In this document: positions 1-5,148 of the stretch, piece by piece | Position numbering within the stretch: position 1 is the stretch's first letter | Layout: every line of letters begins with the position of its first letter | Assembly: GCA_017556565.1 (NCBI GenBank) | Contig: JAFYMQ010000019.1 | Location: 1 to 7,301, forward strand | Direction: 5' to 3' | Source: Clostridia bacterium | Lineage (GTDB): Bacteria; Bacillota; Clostridia; Oscillospirales; Butyricicoccaceae | DNA length: 7,301 bases | Translations under genes and position numbers: made by a program | The notes under the pieces: model-generated | Seen by the model: only the letters and a program-made list of their open reading frames with translations | The model's database searches: none | Told to the model about the DNA's origin: nothing

Positions 1-1365
1 GGTGGTGGGGATGTCGCTCTTCTTGTACTTGCCGGTGCACAGGGTGATCAGGGTATAAGCGATAGCGCCGATACCGATACCGTTGGAGATGGAGTATGTC
101 AGAGGCATCATGATCAGAGCAAGGAATGCGGGAACAGCGGAACGTACATCCTGCATATCAACCTTGGAGAAGTTTCTCATCATCAGAACGCCAACGTAGA
201 TCAGAGCGGGAGCGGTTGCGCAAGCGGGAACCAGCTTTGCCAGAGGAGTGAGGAACAGGCAGAGCAGGAAGCAGCCTGCGGTAACAACGCTGGTCAGACC
301 GGTACGACCGCCAGCAGCAACGCCTGCTGCGGACTCAACGAAGGTGGTGCAGGTGGAGGTACCCAGAGCTGCGCCGGCAACGGTTGCAACAGAGTCACAG
401 GTCATGCACTTGTCAACGTCGATGGGGTCGCCGTCTTCGTCAAGCAGATCAGCCTGAGCAGCGGTGCCGTACAGAGTGCCGATTGTATCGAACATATCGA
501 CCAGGCAGTAGGTGATGATGAGCATTACAGCAGACAGAACGCCGCCGATGAGCTCGCCGGTGAAAGCGTCTTTCCAGGCCTGAGCCTTGAATACGCCGGT
601 AACACCAACAGATGCGAAATCCTTGAAGGACTGGCCGACCTGGCTCATATCAAAGGAAGGAGCAGTGCCGGTAGTAATGTAGTAAGCAACAGTGATAACA
701 ACGATACTGATCAGAACAGAGCCCTTGATATTCAGCTTGTCCAGAACAGCGATAAGAAGAACACCGATCAGAGCCAGCAGAGCGGGCAGAGCGGTAGCTG
801 TAAATGTGCCGTTTGCGATAGCGCCGTGGAAGTCGGTGAACTGAACCAGGGTGTACTGGTTAGCCTGAATGATGCCGACGTTCTGGAAGCCGATGAAGGC
901 GATGAACAGACCGATACCTGCGGGAATGGACTTTTTGAGGCAGTCGGGCAGGGATCTTGCGACCTTGGAACGGAGCTTGGTGATGGAGAACAGCAGGAAT
1001 ACCAGACCGGAAACCAGAATGATAACCAGACCTGCCTGATAGCCGGCAATCAGATCGCCGCCGGTGATCAGAGCGGGCAGAATGAAGCTTACGAAGAAGA
1101 AGGAGTTAAGACCCATGCCGCAAGCCTGTGCAAAAGGCATCTTGGCATACAGACCCATCAGCAGGGTACCGATGACTGCAACAACGATGGATGCTACGTA
1201 AACAGCATTCCAGATTGTGCCGAAATCACCGTCAAAATTAAAGCTGGTGATCTGGTTGGGGTTGGTAATGACGATGTAGGCCATTGCGAAGAAGGTTGTC
1301 AAGCCGGCGATTATCTCGGTCTTGACGTTGGAGCCGCGTTCGGAAATTTTGAAAAACTTATCCAT
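1..1365 (-). CDS. NCS2 family purine permease, AzgA/PbuG type (C-terminus cut by window edge)
   Basis: Integral membrane transporter, expected to import purine bases (adenine, guanine or hypoxanthine) with protons. The frame runs unbroken for 455 codons from ATG 1365 to the left edge with no stop, so only the last few dozen residues should be missing (AzgA proteins are usually about 430-480 aa). Family hallmarks read directly: TEIIAGLTTFFAMAYI in the first membrane segment (residues 16-31), CGMGLNSFF near 82-90, VDMFDTIGTLYG near 289-299 and TTFVESAAGVAAGGRTGL near 340-357. The last two are the NCS2 half-helix regions carrying the substrate-binding acidic residues (here D290/D293 and E344). 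Many further hydrophobic segments fit the 14-helix NCS2 fold. Start ATG 1365 is supported by AGGGGAGAG about 10 nt upstream. It has its own promoter and no purine riboswitch in its short leader. Exact substrate cannot be told from sequence; the family call is secure. Confidence 0.95.
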   Translation of the reverse strand, partial: MDKFFKISERGSNVKTEIIAGLTTFFAMAYIVITNPNQITSFNFDGDFGTIWNAVYVASIVVAVIGTLLMGLYAKMPFAQACGMGLNSFFFVSFILPALITGGDLIAGYQAGLVIILVSGLVFLLFSITKLRSKVARSLPDCLKKSIPAGIGLFIAFIGFQNVGIIQANQYTLVQFTDFHGAIANGTFTATALPALLALIGVLLIAVLDKLNIKGSVLISIVVITVAYYITTGTAPSFDMSQVGQSFKDFASVGVTGVFKAQAWKDAFTGELIGGVLSAVMLIITYCLVDMFDTIGTLYGTAAQADLLDEDGDPIDVDKCMTCDSVATVAGAALGTSTCTTFVESAAGVAAGGRTGLTSVVTAGCFLLCLFLTPLAKLVPACATAPALIYVGVLMMRNFSKVDMQDVRSAVPAFLALIMMPLTYSISNGIGIGAIAYTLITLCTGKYKKSDIPTT

Positions 1366-1424
1366 ATTCGTTTCTCTCTCCCCTATTCTTTTTATTTAAT
1401 CTGCACAAAGCAAATTATGTCTTA

Positions 1425-1453
1425 ATTATAAACAACTGCTCCCCAAAAATCAA
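1425..1453 (-). promoter_or_regulatory. Sigma-A promoter of the NCS2 permease
   Basis: On the minus strand, -35 TTGATT (1448-1453), a 17-bp spacer and a perfect -10 TATAAT (1425-1430). Transcription should start near 1418, giving a leader of about 50 nt before ATG 1365. It lies just downstream of the terminator at 1498-1539, so the permease is an independent unit. Confidence 0.75.
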
Positions 1454-1497
1454 GTATATATATTCACAATTTGCCAAAAAAGACGGATGCTTATGCA

Positions 1498-1539
1498 GAA
1501 AAGTAAAACTGCGAGACTTCCAATAGAGAAGTCTCGCAG
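1498..1539 (-). terminator. Intrinsic terminator of the duplicated-domain gene
   Basis: Perfect 12-bp inverted repeat (CTGCGAGACTTC at 1509-1520, GAAGTCTCGCAG at 1528-1539) with a 7-nt loop. On the minus strand the stem is followed by TTTTACTTTTC (1498-1508), a Rho-independent terminator. It lies 50 nt past the stop codon at 1589 and before the permease promoter. On the plus strand the T-rich stretch comes only about 8 nt after the stem, so plus-strand termination is less likely. Confidence 0.85.
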
Positions 1540-1588
1540 CTGCTGGGCTTTTTGTGTTTGGTATTGCCGCAGTTTTCCCGATTAAAAC

Positions 1589-2401
1589 TCAATCGGGCAT
1601 ACGGGCGATTATTTCTTTCATGATCTCCTTGCTTTCGGGAGTGAGGATATAGACGGTGCTCCGACCTTTTTCATTGTCTTTGCTGGCAGCCAGAGTGGAT
1701 ACGATACTATCTATGTCACCGTACATTCGATCCACAATTATTCTGTACCGCCATCCGTTATCTCCGGGATCATCGTGAGTGTATTCATAGGTCAAAGCTT
1801 TGAGACGCGAAACAAACCACTCAATATCCTCGGCGCTGTCAAAGCTGCGGTGTTCTCCCGTGTTGCCGCTTTGGAGCCAAATTTTTTCAACCGGATTGCC
1901 CTCAAGATCGTCAAGGGGGAACACGCGGTTGTCGGCAGTTTCATCGGACTCACCGGGCATAAGGGCGATTATTTCTTCCATGATCGGCACGCTTTCGGGG
2001 GTGAGCGTGTAGATCTTGTCGTTATACTTGACCGCACCCGAAGATACGATGAATTGGTCAGAATTTTCGGTGTCCTTTGACTCATAATACACGGTCACGC
2101 TGTATGTGTATCCCTGTGTAGGTGTAGCAAGCTTTACTTTGTTGTACTCAAGCTTGTTGAGGAGAGTGACAAGTTTTTCGAGCTCGTCCTCTTGAGAAAA
2201 GTCGTTTCGCTCTCCGTCATTACCCGTCATCAGACGGATATAGGTCACGTCTCCAAGCGAGTAGTCAAAAAGCGCCTTGTCACGCACGTTTATTCCGCTG
2301 CCGCGCAGCTTGAGGTCATAAACAACGTACCCCGCTATCGCCCCAAGCACAAGCGCCGCAACGATGCAGATGATGATAACCGTCTTTTTTGTAAACAGCA
2401 T
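1589..2401 (-). CDS. Membrane-anchored protein with two tandem copies of an unknown ~100-aa domain
   Basis: I do not recognise a named family. The 270-residue product starts with a short basic segment and one hydrophobic helix (about residues 7-28, no lipobox cysteine), so it is probably anchored by its N-terminus with the rest outside the cell. The exported part is two copies of one domain, residues about 52-150 and 171-270. Copy one has VTYIRLMTGNDGE, copy two VEKIWLQSGNTGE; YTLTPES (131-137) matches YILTPES (251-257), and EEIIALMPG (142-150) matches KEIIARMPD (262-270). Copies are offset by 119-120 residues, and the second ends exactly at the C-terminus. Start ATG 2401 has AGGAGG 9 nt upstream. 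An ECF-type promoter precedes it and a terminator follows, so it is a single-gene unit. Role unknown; an envelope sensor or stress protein is a guess from anchor plus promoter type. The gene itself is secure. Confidence 0.88.
   Translation of the reverse strand: MLFTKKTVIIICIVAALVLGAIAGYVVYDLKLRGSGINVRDKALFDYSLGDVTYIRLMTGNDGERNDFSQEDELEKLVTLLNKLEYNKVKLATPTQGYTYSVTVYYESKDTENSDQFIVSSGAVKYNDKIYTLTPESVPIMEEIIALMPGESDETADNRVFPLDDLEGNPVEKIWLQSGNTGEHRSFDSAEDIEWFVSRLKALTYEYTHDDPGDNGWRYRIIVDRMYGDIDSIVSTLAASKDNEKGRSTVYILTPESKEIMKEIIARMPD
1592..2248 (-). repeat. Intragenic tandem domain duplication
   Basis: DNA for residues 52-150 (1952-2248) and 171-270 (1592-1891) encodes the two domain copies. Similarity survives at nucleotide level at the 3' end of each copy: GGGCGATTATTTCTT on the plus strand near 1603 recurs near 1963, exactly 360 nt apart. 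The rest has diverged to protein-level similarity only, so the duplication is old with a conserved C-terminal motif. Confidence 0.75.
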
Positions 2402-2425
2402 ACTTTTGTACCTCCTTGTATTTGT

Positions 2426-2454
2426 TTAGACCGAAAAATCTCAAAAAAGTTCCC
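2426..2454 (-). promoter_or_regulatory. Putative ECF sigma-factor promoter of the duplicated-domain gene
   Basis: On the minus strand, GGGAACTT (2447-2454) is followed by a 16-bp spacer, counted from GAACTT, and TCTAA (2426-2430, within CGGTCTAAAC). This matches the known ECF/sigma-E pattern GAACTT-N16-TCTRA rather than TTGACA/TATAAT. The predicted start, about 6-7 nt after the -10, leaves a leader of about 20 nt that still holds the AGGAGG site. I see no good sigma-A promoter nearby on this strand. No ECF sigma gene lies in the window. Confidence 0.55.
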
Positions 2455-2522
2455 TTGATTTTCCATAAACATTAACAGACAGGGTCTTTTTGTCTTTTTA
2501 CGGACAGTTCGACGTTCTTGGA

Positions 2523-2569
2523 CGGCTCAATCGATGCAGTTGCCCCCTCTGCGGTGAGCCGAGGGGGCA
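2523..2569. other. GC-rich inverted repeat with an overlapping alternative pairing
   Basis: TGCCCCCTC (2541-2549) and GAGGGGGCA (2561-2569) form a perfect 9-bp stem with an 11-nt loop. The loop carries TGAGCCG (2555-2561), which is also complementary to CGGCTCA (2523-2529) outside the stem, giving an alternative or pseudoknot-like pairing. It sits 19 nt past the stop of the FMN enzyme and may be the 3' end of that operon, but no T tract follows on either strand, so it is not a standard intrinsic terminator. A dispersed intergenic repeat is the other possibility. Confidence 0.45.
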
Positions 2570-2587
2570 TACATATTATATATACGG

Positions 2588-3610
2588 TTATTTCAAATGC
2601 ACCATATCTCTTGTGATGTCTGCGAGGGTTTTTGCGCCGCACATTGCCATGGTGTCGCGGAGTTCTGCGCCAAGCTTTTCGATATACAGTCTGACGCCAT
2701 CTTCGCCGCCGCCGTAGACCGCGGTGACAAAGGGACGGCAGATAAGCACGCCGTCTGCGCCCAGCGCCAGCGCTTTGAACACGTCGACACCCGAGCGGAT
2801 GCCGCCGTCAACCAGCACCTTGACGCCTGTGCCCTTGAGGGCGCGAGCGATATCCTCCAGCACCTCGGCGGTGGCGGGGCACTGATCCAGCACTCTGCCG
2901 CCGTGGTTGCTGACCACCACAGCCGCTGCGCCCGCTGCACGGGCTTTGAGCGCGCCGCGGACGGTCATAACTCCCTTGACGATAAAGGGCACCTGAGCCA
3001 TACGTGCTATCTCAGAGAGCTCCTCAACGTTCTTGCTGCCTGCGGGCGGGGTCATATTCTTGAGAAAAGGCAGACCCGCGGCATCAATATCCATAGCGCA
3101 GGCAAAGCTGCCGCTGGATTTGACCAGCTCAAGCTTATCTGCTACGGTCTGAGCATTCCACGGCTTGACGGTGGGCACGCCGCAGCCGCCGTTTTCGGCT
3201 ATGACCGAACACGCCGAGCCCATGACCTGCTCGTCCGTGCCGTCACCGGTGAAGGCTGCAATACCGCTGTCGCGGCAGGCTTTGACCAGCACGGAGTTAT
3301 AGCTGAGATCGTCGTACTTGTCGCTGTAATGCAGGCGCACCGCACCCACCGGGCCGGCAAAGAAGGGGTAGCTGAAAGTCCTGCCGAACAGTCTGAGTGT
3401 GGTGTCGGGGGGCACATTATCGCAGATGGTGTCCATATTGACGCGGATAGCCTGCCAAGCGTCAAAATTGCGTATAGCCGTGTCGCCCATGCCCTTTGCG
3501 CCCGGGCCGGGGATCTTATTTGAGCATGCCTTGCCGTTGCACACGGGGCAGGCTTTGCAATACTGACCGATGCAGGTTCTTGCCTGCTCTATAACGTCCT
3601 GATAATTCAT
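2588..3610 (-). CDS. FMN-dependent alpha-hydroxy-acid dehydrogenase/oxidase family protein with N-terminal Cys cluster
   Basis: Cytoplasmic TIM-barrel flavoenzyme of the lactate/glycolate oxidase superfamily, expected to oxidise a 2-hydroxy acid through FMN; substrate and electron acceptor unknown. Family signatures: PFFAGPVGA (82-90), D174 in CAMDIDAAG, K212 in FIVKGV, SNHGGRVLDQ (234-243, catalytic His236 and Arg239), and the FMN-phosphate region VLVDGGIRSGVDVFKALALG with GADGVLICRPF (265-294). The N-terminus is atypical: cysteines 13, 18, 21, 24 and 29 (CX4CX2CX2CX4C) followed by KIPGPGAKG. This replaces the usual segment, and the conserved tyrosines equivalent to glycolate oxidase Tyr24 and Tyr129 are not evident by eye. 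Length 340 aa is normal for the family. Start ATG 3610 has AGGAGA about 7 nt upstream. It is the last gene of a three-gene operon, 12 nt after the phosphatase stop. Annotation as lactate dehydrogenase would overreach. Confidence 0.92.
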   Translation of the reverse strand: MNYQDVIEQARTCIGQYCKACPVCNGKACSNKIPGPGAKGMGDTAIRNFDAWQAIRVNMDTICDNVPPDTTLRLFGRTFSYPFFAGPVGAVRLHYSDKYDDLSYNSVLVKACRDSGIAAFTGDGTDEQVMGSACSVIAENGGCGVPTVKPWNAQTVADKLELVKSSGSFACAMDIDAAGLPFLKNMTPPAGSKNVEELSEIARMAQVPFIVKGVMTVRGALKARAAGAAAVVVSNHGGRVLDQCPATAEVLEDIARALKGTGVKVLVDGGIRSGVDVFKALALGADGVLICRPFVTAVYGGGEDGVRLYIEKLGAELRDTMAMCGAKTLADITRDMVHLK

Positions 3611-3622
3611 ACCGATCTCCTG

Positions 3623-4264
3623 TTACAGTTCGTCGGAGAAGAATGTGACAAGCTCCTCCATAAAATCCTTGCGGGCGTAGTCGATGACCTCAAACCTGCC
3701 GTTTTCGTATCTTACCTGGGTGACCGATGCGTTGGCAGGCCAGGGGGTGATGTCGAGATCCTTGATGTCCAGATCCCGCCATCTGCCGGTCAGGGTGCGG
3801 ATGGGTGTGGAGTGGTTGAAAATAAACACGTCCTGACCGTCGTGAGCGATGGCGATGCGCTCGATCTCACGCTCGACTCTGTCCATCATCTCGATGACCG
3901 ACTCACCGCCGGGGCATGCCGACAAGCCTACGTTGTCGCACCACAGGGCAAATGTGTCGCGATAGTCGCGGCGCAGCACGTCAAAGCTCATATTCTCCCA
4001 CTCACCGCCGTTTATCTCGCGGAGCTGCTCGCTCAATACTACGGGAATGCCTTTTTTGCGGGAGGTATGCTCGGCTGTATGGTAGGCGCGCATCAGGTCG
4101 CTGGAGTAGATGGCGTCACAATGCACGCTCATCAAAAACTCGGCGGCCTTTTCCGCCTGCATATGACCTTTTTCGGTCAAATCCAGATCGGTGTGTCCGA
4201 TAAACGCGTTGCGCTTGTTGGCCTCAGACTGACCGTGTCTTATGAGAAAAATATTGGTTGACAT
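3623..4264 (-). CDS. Histidine phosphatase family protein (phosphoglycerate mutase-like)
   Basis: Soluble 213-residue enzyme of the two-histidine phosphatase superfamily, which transfers or hydrolyses phosphate through a phosphohistidine. The signature FLIRHGQSEAN is at residues 6-16, with catalytic His10 and phosphate-binding Arg9. Further core residues visible are Arg59 in SSDLMRA, acidic Glu83 in LREINGGEWE, and the second histidine His151 in FNHSTPIR, where most relatives have a SHGG-like motif. Length is typical of small phosphatases (CobC/GpmB type) and shorter than true 2,3-bisphosphoglycerate-dependent mutases, so a glycolytic role is unlikely. Substrate cannot be assigned, and no cobalamin genes are near to support a CobC role. 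Start ATG 4264 has GGAGGGG just upstream. It begins 11 nt after the AIM24-family stop and ends 12 nt before the FMN-enzyme start, so the three are almost certainly co-transcribed. Confidence 0.93.
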   Translation of the reverse strand: MSTNIFLIRHGQSEANKRNAFIGHTDLDLTEKGHMQAEKAAEFLMSVHCDAIYSSDLMRAYHTAEHTSRKKGIPVVLSEQLREINGGEWENMSFDVLRRDYRDTFALWCDNVGLSACPGGESVIEMMDRVEREIERIAIAHDGQDVFIFNHSTPIRTLTGRWRDLDIKDLDITPWPANASVTQVRYENGRFEVIDYARKDFMEELVTFFSDEL

Positions 4265-4275
4265 AGTCCCCTCCG

Positions 4276-5001
4276 TCAGTCGCCAAGCTTGATCTTTATT
4301 CCGCCGCTGCTGCTGTCGCTGTCAGAGTGCAGCTGGATATAGGGGGTAAGCGCCTGAGCAAGGTTCATAATAGGCATGCTCTGCAGCCAGACCTTGCCGG
4401 GGCCGCTGATAACCGTGTTGAACAGACCCTCACCGCCAAAGAAGATATTTTTGGCGCCCTGAACAGTCTGAATATCCATGGTGCAGGTCTCGCTCATTGC
4501 GGCAAGATAGCCGGTGTCGGCGACGATGCTTTCGCCCTCTTTCAGCTCGTACTCTTTGCAGTAGCCGTCGATCTCCACAAACACTGTGCCTGTGCCTGCG
4601 ACGCGCTGCATAATAAAGCCCTCACCGCCAAAAAGGCCGCGGCCAAGCTTCTTCTGGAAATACATGGACAGGTCCAGACCCTTTTCCATAGCCAGAAAAC
4701 CGCGCTTCTGCACGATTATGGCTTCGTTGTTGAGCTCAAAGGGGATAATTGTGCCGGGCAGCGCCGATGCAAAGGCAATAACGCCCTGACCGTTTGCGGG
4801 CGAGTATTCGTTCATGAATATGGTGTCACCGGACAGAAGTCTGCCCAGAGCTTTTTTGATGCCGCCGCCCGACGTGGTGTTCATGACCATATTGGGGCTC
4901 ATCCAGCTCATAGCGCCGCGCTGGGTGCAGATGACCTGACCCTGCTCGGGATAACAAATTGCAACGGGGAGATTGCCTCCCTCTATCTCATACCTGATCA
5001 T
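4276..5001 (-). CDS. AIM24 / TIGR00266 family protein
   Basis: 241-residue protein of the AIM24 (former DUF124, TIGR00266) family. The family is named after a yeast mitochondrial protein; the bacterial members have no settled biochemical role. Recognisable features: N-terminal strand-rich half with GAMSWMSPNM (29-38) and a Gly-rich SGGGIKKALGRLLSGDTIFMNEY (44-66 region), then two similar segments, LFGGEGFIMQRVAGTGTVFVE (from 123) and FFGGEGLFNTVISGPGKVWLQ (from 187), the internally repeated beta fold typical of the family. The tail (225-241) is Ser/Asp-rich, then Gly/Lys. No signal peptide or membrane helix is evident, so it is probably cytosolic. Start ATG 5001 has AGGAGGT upstream. It is the first gene of the operon and follows its own promoter. 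Family call strong, function unknown. Confidence 0.93.
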   Translation of the reverse strand: MIRYEIEGGNLPVAICYPEQGQVICTQRGAMSWMSPNMVMNTTSGGGIKKALGRLLSGDTIFMNEYSPANGQGVIAFASALPGTIIPFELNNEAIIVQKRGFLAMEKGLDLSMYFQKKLGRGLFGGEGFIMQRVAGTGTVFVEIDGYCKEYELKEGESIVADTGYLAAMSETCTMDIQTVQGAKNIFFGGEGLFNTVISGPGKVWLQSMPIMNLAQALTPYIQLHSDSDSSSGGIKIKLGD

Positions 5002-5034
5002 AGTGAAACCTCCTGAAAAGTTTTATTTGCTTTT

Positions 5035-5064
5035 ATTCTATCATCTATATGCCGATTCCGTCAA
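5035..5064 (-). promoter_or_regulatory. Sigma-A promoter of the AIM24-phosphatase-FMN enzyme operon
   Basis: On the minus strand, -35 TTGACG (5059-5064), an 18-bp spacer and -10 TAGAAT (5035-5040), each a 5/6 match. TGA immediately before the -10 gives an extended -10 TGn element. It lies 34 nt upstream of ATG 5001 and just after the terminator of the preceding gene, so the operon starts here. Confidence 0.7.
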
Positions 5065-5081
5065 TCAATTGTGCATCCTGC

Positions 5082-5123
5082 AAAAAGAAAAATCCCACCC
5101 GCTGCATGCAGCAGGTGAGATTT
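5082..5123 (-). terminator. Intrinsic terminator of the solute-binding protein gene
   Basis: On the minus strand AAATCTCACCTGCTG pairs with CAGCGGGTGGGATTT over 15 bp (13 Watson-Crick, 2 G-U) around a CATG loop (5090-5123), followed by TTCTTTTT (5082-5089). It lies 25 nt past the stop codon at 5149. A classic strong Rho-independent terminator that separates the transporter gene from the next operon. Confidence 0.92.
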
Positions 5124-5148
5124 AAGCTTAGCCAAGTTATGAAAAGTG

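Noticed and set aside
826..1425. Plus-strand open frame of 199 codons over the permease gene
   Set aside because: Mirror frame of the permease; the acidic, Gly-rich product is not protein-like, and the minus frame carries the NCS2 motifs.
1577..1597. Seven-base-pair hairpin (CCCGATT / AATCGGG) spanning the stop codon at 1589
   Set aside because: No T run follows on either strand, and a much stronger terminator lies at 1498-1539; probably incidental.
2597..3523. Plus-strand open frame of 308 codons, antisense to the FMN enzyme
   Set aside because: Same codon-register artefact; the product is Ala/His/Asp-rich without family features, whereas the minus strand encodes a clear flavoenzyme.
3623..4264. 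Annotation of the histidine phosphatase as glycolytic phosphoglycerate mutase (gpmA) or cobalamin phosphatase (cobC)
   Set aside because: It is shorter than the glycolytic mutases and has no glycolytic or cobalamin genes nearby; only the superfamily call is supported.
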